Source: Actinomycetes bacterium
GTDB lineage: Bacteria; Actinomycetota; Actinomycetes; S36-B12; UBA10799
Reading direction: 5' to 3'
NCBI GenBank assembly: GCA_029779995.1
Contig: JAKOZM010000215.1
Span: 1 to 10,442 of the forward strand
Length of the DNA stretch: 10,442 nt
Position 1 is the first letter of the stretch, and each line of letters begins with the position of its first letter. The notes beneath the pieces were generated by a model. It ran no database searches and was not told where the DNA came from. It saw nothing but the letters and a program-made list of their open reading frames with translations. The position numbers and the translations under genes are program-made. Positions 1-8,209 of this stretch are shown here, in pieces.

Positions 1-1
1 C

Positions 2-1105
2 AGGCACCTCATCGATGGCCACCAGCAGTTGCAGGTCGTCGCCTTGACCGGCTCCTCGGGCAAGACCAGTACGAAGGACATGCTGCGAGTGATGCTTGCG
101 GCGTTCGCGCCGACCGTGGCTCCACAGGGCTCCTTCAACAACGAACTCGGCCTGCCGCGCACCGTCTTCGAGGTCACCGAGCAGACCCGCTACCTGGTCG
201 CGGAGATGGGTGCCCGCGGTGCCGGACATGTCGCTTACCTGTGTGGCATCGCGCCGCCGGACGTATCACTGTTTCTCAACGTGGGTCACGCGCACCTGTC
301 CGAGTTCGGTACCCAGGAGGGGATCGCGTCGGCCAAGGGGGAGATTCTGTCCGCGCTCGGGCCGGCGGGTGTCGCGGTGCTCAATGCGGACGACTCCCGG
401 GTGATGGGGCAGGCCGCGAGGGCGCCGGGCCGGATCGTGACATTCGGGCAGGCTGCGGGAGCCGACGTGCGGATCACCGACCTGTCGCTGGAGGCTGGTA
501 AACCCGTGGTGACACTGCGCCACGGCGAGGACGTGGCCGTCGTCCGGCTCGGTGTGCACGGCGAGCATCAGGCGTTGAACCTGGCGGCCGCCGTGGCCAC
601 TGCAGTTGCCCTCGACCTGGATTTTCGCGCAGCGACGCAAGCCCTCGACGGGGTGCGCCTCGACAGCCGCTGGCGCATGGAGGTCGACATGACCGCCGAC
701 GGTGTCACCGTCATCAACGACGCCTACAACGCCAACCCGGAGTCGACCGCCGCAGGTCTGCGAGCGCTGGCGGAAATGGGCCGCGGTGCCACGACGTGGG
801 CGGTGCTCGGCGAGATGCGCGAACTCGGGGACGCGGCCCTGACCGAGCATGATGCCATCGGCCGGCTCTGCGTGCGGTTGAACATCTCCCGGCTGATCGC
901 GGTCGGAGACGGTGCCCGGCCCATCCATATGGGGGCGGCCCACGAGGGCTCGTGGGGCAGGGAGTCGGTGTTCGTGCCCGATGTCGCGGCCGCCATCGCG
1001 CTGTTGCAGGCAGAGGTGGCACCGGGCGACTTCGTCCTGGTCAAAGCGTCACGGGCTGTGGGGCTCGAACTGGTGGCGCAGGCACTGCTGGGGGAGACCT
1101 CGTGA
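2..1105 (+). CDS. murF: UDP-N-acetylmuramoyl-tripeptide--D-alanyl-D-alanine ligase, 5'-partial
   Basis: This cytoplasmic ATP-dependent Mur ligase adds D-Ala-D-Ala to UDP-MurNAc-tripeptide, the last cytoplasmic step of the peptidoglycan precursor. The reading frame is open from base 2, so the true start lies upstream. About 367 residues are visible against roughly 450-510 for the family, so most of the N-terminal UDP-binding domain is missing. Counting from base 2, the P-loop TGSSGKTST is at residues 16-24. It is followed by the family motifs NNELGLP and EMGARGAGH, then NVGHAHLSEFG with the downstream AKGE lysine segment. NDAYNANPES is at 239-248, and an ordinary C-terminal domain follows. The SGKTSTK form of the P-loop and NDAYNANP separate MurF from MurC, MurD and MurE. 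Its TGA overlaps the mraY GTG by 4 nt. The identification is secure. Confidence 0.96.
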   Translation, partial: RHLIDGHQQLQVVALTGSSGKTSTKDMLRVMLAAFAPTVAPQGSFNNELGLPRTVFEVTEQTRYLVAEMGARGAGHVAYLCGIAPPDVSLFLNVGHAHLSEFGTQEGIASAKGEILSALGPAGVAVLNADDSRVMGQAARAPGRIVTFGQAAGADVRITDLSLEAGKPVVTLRHGEDVAVVRLGVHGEHQALNLAAAVATAVALDLDFRAATQALDGVRLDSRWRMEVDMTADGVTVINDAYNANPESTAAGLRALAEMGRGATTWAVLGEMRELGDAALTEHDAIGRLCVRLNISRLIAVGDGARPIHMGAAHEGSWGRESVFVPDVAAAIALLQAEVAPGDFVLVKASRAVGLELVAQALLGETS

Positions 1106-2169
1106 AACTGGTGGTCATCGCCGGCCTGGTGGCCCTTATCATCACGCTGTTCGGCACCCGGTTGCTGATCCGGTTCCTGATGCGGCACGGCTACTCGCAG
1201 GCGATCCGGGTCTCCACCGATGGTGTGCCATATCCAGAACATGAAGGCAAGTTGGGGACGCCTTCGATGGGTGGTTTGGCCATCCTCATCGCGCTCGTCG
1301 TGGGCTACACGGTGTCCCATCTCTACGCCTGGCAGGCCCCCTCCGCCTCCGGGCTGCTCGCCTTGTATCTGATCGTCGGTCTGGGTCTGGTCGGGGCGGC
1401 TGACGACTACCTCAAGATCTTCAAGCAGCGGTCCACCGGTATCCGTGCTCGCACCAAGTTGTTCGGCCAGGGGTTCATCGCGCTGACCTTCGCCTACGGG
1501 ACGACGCTGTTCCCCGACGAGTACGGCCGCACCCCGGCCAGCAATGCGATCTCATTGGTCCGCGACACCCCGATCGTCCTGCCGCTGGTGCTGCTCATCG
1601 TGTGGATCTGGTTGTTGATCACAGCGGCCACCAACGCGGTCAACCTCACCGACGGTCTGGACGGCCTGGCCGCCGGTGCCAGCGCCATCACGTTCATGGC
1701 CTACACACTGCTGGGCGTGTGGCAGTACGGCCAGAACTGTTCCTTCGGACGGTTCCTGCGCTGTTATGACGTGCGCGACCCGCTCGACCTCGCCGTGGTC
1801 GCGGCCGCCATGACCGGGGCCTGCGTCGGGTTCCTGTGGTGGAACTGCTCACCCGCGCAGATCTTCATGGGTGACACCGGGTCGCTCGCGCTGGGCGGCG
1901 GGATCGCGGCCCTGGCGATCCTGAGCCGGACTGAACTTCTGCTGCCGCTCATGGGCGGCCTGTTCCTGATCATCACCCTGAGCGTGATCGGGCAGGTCGG
2001 CAGCTTCAAGCTCACGGGTAAACGGATGTTCCGAATGGCGCCCCTGCATCACCACTTCGAGATGAAGGGGTGGGGTGAGGTCACGATCGTCGTGCGTTTC
2101 TGGATCGTGCAGGCCCTGTTCGTGGCGGCCGCCTTGTCGCTGTTCTACGCGGAATGGGTGCGCCTGTGA
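1102..2169 (+). CDS. mraY: Phospho-N-acetylmuramoyl-pentapeptide-transferase (MraY)
   Basis: This integral membrane enzyme transfers phospho-MurNAc-pentapeptide from UDP to undecaprenyl phosphate, making lipid I. The protein is 355 residues, normal for the family, and is made of repeated hydrophobic segments. Catalytic and substrate motifs are intact: DD at 101-102 in GAADDYLK, NAVNLTDGLDGLAAG at 178-192, FMGDTGSLALGG at 255-266, and the HHH loop at 316-318 followed by FEMKGWGE. The segment around NCSFGRFLRCYDVRDP, with two Cys, resembles the actinobacterial form. The GTG start is chosen because a strong GGGGGAG (1090-1096) lies 5 nt before it and it gives a 4-nt GTGA overlap with murF. The same frame is open further upstream, but that part is a shadow of murF. 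Confidence 0.97.
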   Translation: MKLVVIAGLVALIITLFGTRLLIRFLMRHGYSQAIRVSTDGVPYPEHEGKLGTPSMGGLAILIALVVGYTVSHLYAWQAPSASGLLALYLIVGLGLVGAADDYLKIFKQRSTGIRARTKLFGQGFIALTFAYGTTLFPDEYGRTPASNAISLVRDTPIVLPLVLLIVWIWLLITAATNAVNLTDGLDGLAAGASAITFMAYTLLGVWQYGQNCSFGRFLRCYDVRDPLDLAVVAAAMTGACVGFLWWNCSPAQIFMGDTGSLALGGGIAALAILSRTELLLPLMGGLFLIITLSVIGQVGSFKLTGKRMFRMAPLHHHFEMKGWGEVTIVVRFWIVQALFVAAALSLFYAEWVRL

Positions 2170-3596
2170 CACACCTGCCGGCTCCCGGGGAGCCCAACTG
2201 GTCGGGGCTGCGCGTCGTTGTCGCGGGGATCGGGATTGCCGGGTTCGCCTGCGCCGACGCCATGCTCGAGCGCGGCGCGCAGGTCACCGTCGTCGATGAC
2301 AACGACGGGGCCGATCAGCGCAACCGGGCGCAGATCCTGGAGGTGCTGGGAGCCACGGTGCGGCTCGGCGACGGGCGGACCTTGCCCGACGCGGATCTGC
2401 TCGTCGTCTCGCCGGGACTGCCGCCCAGCGCCCCGATCATCCGGGCCGCCGCTCAGCAGGCCATGCCTATCTGGGGCGAACTGGAAGTGGCGTGGCGGGT
2501 GCGTGACCCGCAGGGGGCACCCTGGCTGTTCGTCACCGGGACCAACGGCAAGACGACCACCACGCTGATGCTGGCCTCCATGCTGCGGGCTGCGGGCCTG
2601 CGCACGGACGCGGTGGGCAACATCGGCGTGAGCCTCGTGTCGGCCGTGCTCGATCCCCAGCCCTATGACGTGCTGGCTGTGGAAGTGGGCGCGCCGCAGC
2701 TGCCGTTCGTCCACACTGTGTCGCCGTACTCGGCGGCCTGCCTGAACCTCGCTGAGGACCACGTGGACTTCTTCGGCTCCTTCGGTGACTACCGGGCGGC
2801 CAAGGCGCGGGTCTTCGAGCGCACGCAGGTGGCGTGTGTCTACAACAGCCAGGACCGGGCCACGATGCGCATGGTCGAAGAGGCCGAGGTGATCGAGGGG
2901 TGCCGGGCGATCGGCTTCACCTTGGGCATCCCGGGTCGCTCCGAAGTCGGTGTGGTCGAAGACATTCTTGCCGATCGCGCGTTCCTCGAGGAGCGACAGA
3001 CGCACGCCCTCGAACTCTGCACCGTCAAGGATGTCCACCCACCGGTGCCGCACCAGATCGCCAACGCGCTTGCTGCGGCCGCGCTGGCCCGCTCCTTCGG
3101 TGTCCCGCCCGCGGCCGTCGGCAAGGGGCTGCGGGAGTTTCAGCCCGCCGCACACCGGATCGCCGACGTCGGCACGGTCAACGGCGTTTTGTACGTCGAC
3201 GATTCCAAGGCCACCAACGCCCATGCCGCGGACATGTCCCTGCGCGCCTACGACTCGGTGGTGTGGATCGCCGGGGGGCTGGCCAAAGGGCAGACTTTCG
3301 ACGATCTTGTGACCCGGCACGCCCGTCGACTGCGCGCAGTGGTGTTGCTCGGTGCCGATCGGCACCTGATCCGGGAGGCACTGCAGCGACACGCCCCGGA
3401 TGTGCCCGTGGTAGAGGTCACGGGCACGGACACTGGTGCAATGCGAGATGTGGTGAGGGCGGCTGCCGACTCAGCCGTTCCCGGGGACACTGTTCTGTTG
3501 GCGCCGGGATGCGCCTCCTGGGACATGTTCACCGACTACGCGCAGCGCGGCCGGACCTTCGCCGCTGCCGTGGCCGACCTGGGTGTGGACGACTGA
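2166..3596 (+). CDS. murD: UDP-N-acetylmuramoylalanine--D-glutamate ligase
   Basis: This cytoplasmic ATP-dependent ligase adds D-Glu to UDP-MurNAc-L-Ala. From the GTG at 2166 it has 476 residues. An N-terminal Rossmann-like segment (VVVAGIGIAGFACADAM, then VTVVDD) is followed by the P-loop TGTNGKTTTT at 124-133. NLAEDHVDFFG and AAKARVF supply the metal-binding His and the probable carbamylated Lys. DDSKATN is at 345-351, followed by AGGLAKG, and APGCASWDMFTDYAQRG lies near the C-terminus. The usual ELSSFQL motif reads EVGAPQL here (GAPQL at 2688-2702). Two starts are possible: ATG at 2154 (16-nt overlap with mraY) or GTG at 2166 (4-nt GTGA overlap). I prefer 2166 because it repeats the coupling pattern of the neighbours, but neither has a good ribosome site. 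The function is secure and the start is not. Confidence 0.95.
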   Translation: MTHLPAPGEPNWSGLRVVVAGIGIAGFACADAMLERGAQVTVVDDNDGADQRNRAQILEVLGATVRLGDGRTLPDADLLVVSPGLPPSAPIIRAAAQQAMPIWGELEVAWRVRDPQGAPWLFVTGTNGKTTTTLMLASMLRAAGLRTDAVGNIGVSLVSAVLDPQPYDVLAVEVGAPQLPFVHTVSPYSAACLNLAEDHVDFFGSFGDYRAAKARVFERTQVACVYNSQDRATMRMVEEAEVIEGCRAIGFTLGIPGRSEVGVVEDILADRAFLEERQTHALELCTVKDVHPPVPHQIANALAAAALARSFGVPPAAVGKGLREFQPAAHRIADVGTVNGVLYVDDSKATNAHAADMSLRAYDSVVWIAGGLAKGQTFDDLVTRHARRLRAVVLLGADRHLIREALQRHAPDVPVVEVTGTDTGAMRDVVRAAADSAVPGDTVLLAPGCASWDMFTDYAQRGRTFAAAVADLGVDD

Positions 3597-3598
3597 CT

Positions 3599-4813
3599 AT
3601 GTGGCATGTGATCCCCGGCGGGGAAACGCTGCGCCGGTGGTGGAACCACCCACTGGCCAACTACGCCCTCCTGCTCAGCACGACGATGCTTCTACTCGTC
3701 CTGGGCATCGTCATGGTCTTCTCCGCCAGCAACGTGGTCACCTACGCCGCGGGCGCCGGGGTCGGGCTCACCGTCACCCAGAAGCAGTTGATGTTCGCGG
3801 TGGTCGGCCTCGTAGCCATGGTCGTCATCTCCCGGGCATCGATCCCGGCACTGCGGCGAGCCGCACCGTTCCTACTCATCGCCGCGTTTATCGGCCTCTT
3901 CCTGGTCTTCGTCCCCGGCATCGGAGTGTCCGTCTTCGGCCAGCGCAACTGGATCTCGTTCGGTGGGCCCTTCCAATTCCAGCCCAGCGAGTTGGCGAAG
4001 TTCGCGCTGGTGCTGTGGGGTGCGGACCTGCTCACGCGCAAACAGAAGGTCATTCACGAATGGCGTCACTTGGTGATGCCGCTGATCCCGGTGTGGTTCG
4101 CCATCGTCGTGCTGATCATCGCCGAGGGCGACATGGGAACCACCATCGTCATGTTCCCGATCATGGCCGCCCTGCTGTACGTGGCCGGTGCGCCTGCCCG
4201 GATCTTCGGTGCCGCGGCGCTGAGCCTGGTTGCTCTCGTGGCAGTGGCCTCGGTGACGGTCGCGTACCGCATGCAGCGCTTCCGCACCTGGCTCGATCCC
4301 GGCTCGGACCCCAGTGGTGCCGGCTACCAGATCATCCACGGGCAGTACGGCCTGGCCACTGGCGGTCTTGCGGGCACCGGTCTGGGGGCCAGCCGTGAGA
4401 AGTGGGGCGGCTTGCCGGAGGCGCACACCGACTTCATCTTCGCGGTCATCGGTGAGGAACTCGGTCTGATCGGCACAGTCAGCGTGCTGCTGATGTTCGC
4501 GATCATCGCGATCGTCGCTATCCGGGTGGCCCGCAACAGTGACGACATGTTCGTGAAACTCACCACCGCCGGCCTGCTGGCCTGGATCGTAGGACAGGCG
4601 ATGATCAACATCGGGGCAGTTTTGGGACTGCTGCCGATCACCGGGTTGCCATTGCCCATGGTGTCGTATGGCGGATCGTCGCTGCTGATGTGCCTGTGCG
4701 CCATCGGGGTGCTGCTCGCCCTTGCTCGCGCCGAACCGCAGGCCGCCGACGTGCTGCGGGCCCGGCGTGGCGATACGCGCACCCGGGTGATCACCCCGCG
4801 GGTGCGTCACTGA
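3599..4813 (+). CDS. ftsW: Septal peptidoglycan glycosyltransferase FtsW (SEDS family)
   Basis: This SEDS-family membrane protein polymerises lipid II into glycan at the division septum, working with a class B penicillin-binding protein. It has 404 residues, about ten hydrophobic segments and a basic C-terminal tail (RARRGDTRTRVITPRVRH). Family motifs are GIVMVFSAS (36-44), RNWISFGG then QPSELAKF (116-135), GDMGTT (177-182, containing the presumed catalytic Asp178), LPEAHTDFIFA with GEELGLIG (272-292), and GLLPITGLPLPMVSYGGSS (343-361). The usual PDxGT reads GDMGT. The ATG sits 2 nt after the murD stop, with GGTGTGGA upstream. The frame is open back to about 2834, but that part lies inside murD and does not look like protein. 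Its place between murD and murG supports FtsW over RodA. Confidence 0.95.
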   Translation: MWHVIPGGETLRRWWNHPLANYALLLSTTMLLLVLGIVMVFSASNVVTYAAGAGVGLTVTQKQLMFAVVGLVAMVVISRASIPALRRAAPFLLIAAFIGLFLVFVPGIGVSVFGQRNWISFGGPFQFQPSELAKFALVLWGADLLTRKQKVIHEWRHLVMPLIPVWFAIVVLIIAEGDMGTTIVMFPIMAALLYVAGAPARIFGAAALSLVALVAVASVTVAYRMQRFRTWLDPGSDPSGAGYQIIHGQYGLATGGLAGTGLGASREKWGGLPEAHTDFIFAVIGEELGLIGTVSVLLMFAIIAIVAIRVARNSDDMFVKLTTAGLLAWIVGQAMINIGAVLGLLPITGLPLPMVSYGGSSLLMCLCAIGVLLALARAEPQAADVLRARRGDTRTRVITPRVRH

Positions 4814-4815
4814 CG

Positions 4816-5904
4816 ATGGCGCTGCACGTGGTGGTCGCCGGTGGTGGCACAGCCGGGCATGTGGAACCGGCGCTGAACCTCGCCGACGCCCTTGTCGCTG
4901 CCAGGCCGGACACCGTTGTCAGCGCTCTGGGCACGGCGGAAGGGCTTGAGACCCGACTGGTGCCGGCCCGGGGCTATGACCTCGACATCATCCCGCGGGT
5001 GCCACTGCCGCGGAAGCCGTCGAAGGATCTGCTGACCCTGCCCGGCCGGCTGCGTACCGCGGTCCGGCGCTGTCGTGAGGTGTACGCCGCACGCCAGGCC
5101 GACGTCGTGGTGGGATTCGGGGGATTCGTGGCGCTGCCCGCCTATCTGGCAGCCCGGGGCAGGGTGCCGATCGTGATCCACGAGGCGAATGCCAAAGCGG
5201 GACTGGCGAACAAGGTCGGGCGGCGCTTTACGCACTACGTGGCCGAAGCCACCGCTGGCAGCCTGCCTGGTGCGGTGCGGATCGGGATCCCGCTGCGCGA
5301 GAGTATCGCCCACCTCGATCGATCGAGGCGCCGTGAGCAGGCGTGTGCGCGCTGGGGGATCGACCCCGACCGAGCATGTCTGCTGGTCTTCGGTGGTTCG
5401 CAAGGTGCCCGGTCCCTCAACGCCGCCACGGTGGCGGCCGCGCCCGCTCTGCTGGCCGCCGGGGTGCAGATCCTGCATGCCTACGGGCACAAGAACGCCG
5501 ACCAGGTCGCCTCCGTGGCCGATGCGTCCGGCTACTTCGCGGTCGACTACATCGACGGTATGGACGAGGCCTATGCCGCAGCGGATGTGGCGGCCTGCCG
5601 AGCGGGTGCCCTGACCTGCGCCGAGCTGGCAGCAGTGGGGCTGCCCGCCGTGTACGTGCCGTTGCCGATCGGCAATGGCGAGCAGCGGCTCAATGCGCTG
5701 CCGGTCGTCGAGGCCGATGGCGGAGTGCTCATCGAGGATGCCGCACTGACCCCGACGGCGCTGGCGGAGGCCGTGCTCAGCATCGTGTCGCCACCCGGCA
5801 GACTGGAGGCGATGGCAGCCAACGCGGCGGCGCACGGGGTGCGGGACGCCGGCGCGCGGCTGGCGGACATGGTGTTCACGGCGGCAGGTAGGGGAGTGCA
5901 GTGA
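4816..5904 (+). CDS. murG: Undecaprenyldiphospho-muramoylpentapeptide beta-N-acetylglucosaminyltransferase
   Basis: This GT-B glycosyltransferase on the inner membrane face adds GlcNAc from UDP-GlcNAc to lipid I, producing lipid II. It has 362 residues, the expected length. The N-terminal acceptor domain has the glycine loop GGGTAGHVEPA (9-19), VGFGGFVALPAYLA (99-112) and HEANAKAGLANK (122-133). The C-terminal donor domain has FGGSQGARSLN (192-202), YIDGMDEAY, CRAGALTCAE (261-270) and the nucleotide-sugar loop PIGNGEQRLNA (284-294). The ATG lies 2 nt after the ftsW stop. No clear ribosome site precedes it, so its translation probably depends on ribosomes finishing ftsW. I see nothing unusual in the protein. 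Confidence 0.97.
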   Translation: MALHVVVAGGGTAGHVEPALNLADALVAARPDTVVSALGTAEGLETRLVPARGYDLDIIPRVPLPRKPSKDLLTLPGRLRTAVRRCREVYAARQADVVVGFGGFVALPAYLAARGRVPIVIHEANAKAGLANKVGRRFTHYVAEATAGSLPGAVRIGIPLRESIAHLDRSRRREQACARWGIDPDRACLLVFGGSQGARSLNAATVAAAPALLAAGVQILHAYGHKNADQVASVADASGYFAVDYIDGMDEAYAAADVAACRAGALTCAELAAVGLPAVYVPLPIGNGEQRLNALPVVEADGGVLIEDAALTPTALAEAVLSIVSPPGRLEAMAANAAAHGVRDAGARLADMVFTAAGRGVQ

Positions 5905-7313
5905 GCGAGCAGATCACGACGATTCCCGACAGCGTGCACATTCTGGGCATCGGTGGTGCGGGGATGAGTGCCCTCGCGCGGCTGTTGCTGGCCCGCGGGG
6001 TGGCGGTGAGTGGCTCGGACGCCAAGGACTCCCGCCGGCTGGAGGCTCTGCGCGCCCTCGGGGCGGCCTGCCATGTGGGCCACGACCCGGCGAATGTGCC
6101 CGAGGTTGGTGCTGTCATCGTCTCCACCGCGATCACCGAGTCCAACGTTGAACTCATGGCCGCGCGCCGGCGAGGCATCCCGGTGCTGCACCGGTCCGTC
6201 GCCCTGGCCCTGACCATGACCGGCACCAAGGTGTTCGCGGTCGCCGGCACCCACGGCAAGACGACCACGACCTCGATGCTCACCGTGATCCTGCAGGCCT
6301 GTGATGCCGACCCGTCGTTCGCCATCGGCAGCGAACTCAATGAGACGGGTTCCAACGCGCATCTGGGAACGGGCGAGGCGTTCGTGGTCGAGGCCGACGA
6401 GAGCGACGGCTCCTTCCTGCGGCTCGACAGTCAGGTGGGCATCATCACCAACGTGGAACCGGACCATCTCAACTACTGGGGCACGGCTGCGGCCATGGAG
6501 CAAGGATTCGTGGACTTCGCCACGGGCATCCGCGACCGCGACGGCTTTGTGGTCGCCTGTGCCGATGATCCAGGCGCTGCGGATGTCACCGAGCGGGCAC
6601 GCAGCCTCGGAGTGGACGTGCGAACGTACGGGATTGAGGCGGCCGCGAACTACGCCGTCGGCATCGAGGCACTGCACGGCGACTCATCTGATTTCACAGT
6701 CACCGGCCCGGGACTGCAGGTCGCGGCGCACGTGGGAGTCGGCGGGTTGCACAACGTGCTCAATGCGACGGCCGCGATGATCGCTGCATCCGGTGCGGGT
6801 TTCGACGCTGCGGACATCGTTCATGGTGTGGGACAGTTCCGGGGCACTCGGCGCCGCTTCGAGTACCGCGGGGAGGTCAGCGGTGTTCGCGTCTTCGACG
6901 ATTACGCACACCATCCGACCGAGATCGCCGCGACCTTGCGAGCCGCACGCGCCGTCGTCGGAGAGGGCCGGATCCGCGTGGCTTTTCAGGCCCACCACTA
7001 CTACCGCACCGCGATGTACCTGCAGGAGTTCGGTACAGCGCTCGGTCTGGCGGACTTCGTCGTTGTGCTGGAGGTGTTCGCGCCGGGCGAGGAACCCATC
7101 CCGGGGGCCAGCGGGCGGGGCATGGCCGAGGCGGTCCCACTGGCTGCCGACCAGGTGGTCTTCGAACCGTCCTGGTCAGCGGTGGCCAATCATCTGGCCG
7201 CAGGCGCCCAGCCTGGGGACATCATCATGACCCTCGGTGCGGGAGACATCCATCTGTTGATCCCCGAGGTGCTCGATCTCCTCACAGTGCGCCTTGATGG
7301 GGAGCGGCCATGA
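5901..7313 (+). CDS. murC: UDP-N-acetylmuramate--L-alanine ligase
   Basis: This cytoplasmic Mur ligase adds the first amino acid, normally L-Ala, to UDP-MurNAc. It has 470 residues. The N-terminal UDP-binding motif HILGIGGAGMSALA (13-26) is diagnostic for MurC. It is followed by the P-loop AGTHGKTTTT (115-124), EADESDGSF (164-172), NVEPDHLNYW (184-193) and DDYAHHPTEI (333-342). The normally conserved FQPHLYSRT region reads FQAHHYYRT (362-370), so the usual Pro is Ala. The GTG start is supported by GGGGAG at 5891-5896, 4 nt upstream, and by a 4-nt GTGA overlap with murG. No murB lies between murC and ftsQ here, although many other phyla carry it at that point. Confidence 0.97.
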   Translation: MSEQITTIPDSVHILGIGGAGMSALARLLLARGVAVSGSDAKDSRRLEALRALGAACHVGHDPANVPEVGAVIVSTAITESNVELMAARRRGIPVLHRSVALALTMTGTKVFAVAGTHGKTTTTSMLTVILQACDADPSFAIGSELNETGSNAHLGTGEAFVVEADESDGSFLRLDSQVGIITNVEPDHLNYWGTAAAMEQGFVDFATGIRDRDGFVVACADDPGAADVTERARSLGVDVRTYGIEAAANYAVGIEALHGDSSDFTVTGPGLQVAAHVGVGGLHNVLNATAAMIAASGAGFDAADIVHGVGQFRGTRRRFEYRGEVSGVRVFDDYAHHPTEIAATLRAARAVVGEGRIRVAFQAHHYYRTAMYLQEFGTALGLADFVVVLEVFAPGEEPIPGASGRGMAEAVPLAADQVVFEPSWSAVANHLAAGAQPGDIIMTLGAGDIHLLIPEVLDLLTVRLDGERP

Positions 7314-8209
7314 CAATCACTGAGGAAGCCCCTTCGAACACCACACCGGCGCCGCGTCACCGCCGCCGCCGTACCGCCCTGATCGCCGGCGCCGGTGCCG
7401 TGGTCCTGGTCGGCTCAGCTGTCTACGTCGCGGGCTGGACGCCTTTGATGGGGGTGCGAACCGTCACCGTGCAGGGAGCCTCGACGGTCAGTGAGGTGCA
7501 ACTCATCTCCACAGCGGCGATTCCCACGGGAACCCCGCTGATGCGCGTGGATGTCCGGGCGGCGACCGCTCGCCTGGCCGATCTCCCGCAGGTCGCGAAC
7601 GTGGATGTGCGCCGCGAGTGGCCCCGCAAAGTCGTGATCACGGTCACCGAGCGGGAGGCCGTGGCCATGCAGAAGTCAGGTACGTCCTGGGAGTTGCTGG
7701 ACACCAATGGCAACCCCTTCGCGATCGCACCGAGCAAACCCAAGGACCTGCCGACCATGGAGCGCTCGGCCGACCCGGCGACCAACACGGCGATGCTGCA
7801 GGTGCTCGCCAGTTTGACACCGGAGATCCGGGCTCAAGTGACATCGGTGTCCGCGACCTCCCCCAACGCCGTGCGTCTGACCCTGCGGGGAGACGGCGGC
7901 ATCGTCCAATGGGGTTCTCCGGACATGTCCGATTACAAGTCCCAGGTGCTGGCGGTGCTGCTACCGACGAAGGCAGGATGGTACGACGTCAGCAACCCCA
8001 ACACGCCGACCACCGCAGATGCACCGCCAGTGCCCAAACCGCTCGCCAGCCCCAGCGATGCGGCACTACCCACCCCGTCGGCCTCCGCCGCAACGACAGC
8101 CCCGTCGGTGCCGAGCGAATCGTCACCCTCTGCGGTCCCCAATGCTGTGGCGACTCCCGAGACCAGTCCACAACCGGCAGTGTCACCCCTGGGTGTGGTG
8201 ACGGACTGA
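7310..8209 (+). CDS. ftsQ: Cell division protein FtsQ/DivIB with a long Pro/Ser/Thr/Ala-rich C-terminal tail
   Basis: This bitopic membrane protein of the divisome bridges early and late division proteins. It has 299 residues. A short cytoplasmic tail ends in the basic stretch RHRRRR (16-21), and one membrane segment spans about 22-42. A POTRA domain covers about 45-115 (GVRTVTVQGASTVS, then ANVDVRREWPRKVVITVTERE), and the beta (DivIB/FtsQ) domain runs to about 227 with the usual ending GWYDVSNP. A low-complexity tail of about 71 residues (229-299) follows, with 17 Pro and many Ser, Thr and Ala. It would lie outside the membrane. The ATG overlaps the murC stop (ATGA) and has GGGGAG at 7299-7304. 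It is the last gene before the convergent oxidase, and their stop codons touch. Sequence similarity in this family is low, so the call rests on architecture plus position. Confidence 0.92.
   Translation: MTITEEAPSNTTPAPRHRRRRTALIAGAGAVVLVGSAVYVAGWTPLMGVRTVTVQGASTVSEVQLISTAAIPTGTPLMRVDVRAATARLADLPQVANVDVRREWPRKVVITVTEREAVAMQKSGTSWELLDTNGNPFAIAPSKPKDLPTMERSADPATNTAMLQVLASLTPEIRAQVTSVSATSPNAVRLTLRGDGGIVQWGSPDMSDYKSQVLAVLLPTKAGWYDVSNPNTPTTADAPPVPKPLASPSDAALPTPSASAATTAPSVPSESSPSAVPNAVATPETSPQPAVSPLGVVTD
7994..8206 (+). other. Low-complexity Pro/Ser/Thr/Ala tail of FtsQ
   Basis: Residues 229-299 of FtsQ have 17 prolines and are otherwise mainly Ala, Ser, Thr and Val, with no obvious fold and no membrane segment. 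Short proline-based units recur irregularly (for example PLASPSD, LPTPSAS, PSVPSESSP), without a strict period. FtsQ proteins commonly end soon after the GWYDVS strand, so this part looks like an added extracytoplasmic linker or wall-spanning stretch. No function can be assigned from sequence. Confidence 0.7.
8182..8202 (-). terminator. Possible weak stem-loop downstream of the oxidase gene
   Basis: GTCACC (8182-8187) and GGTGAC (8197-8202) form a 6-bp stem with a 9-nt loop, starting 7 nt beyond the minus-strand oxidase stop. No T-run follows in the minus direction. It lies inside the end of ftsQ. It may help end oxidase transcription, but a stem this short could arise by chance. Confidence 0.22.

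Noticed and set aside
2145..3392. A long minus-strand open frame (415 codons) opposite murD.
   Set aside because: It lies entirely against an intact murD, has no recognisable domain and an Arg/Gly/His-rich random composition. Long antisense frames are expected in GC-rich coding DNA.
2834..3598. A longer ftsW start inside murD.
   Set aside because: The extra 255 residues are an Arg/Gly-rich shadow of murD. The ATG at 3599 gives a normal FtsW length and a 2-nt gap to murD.
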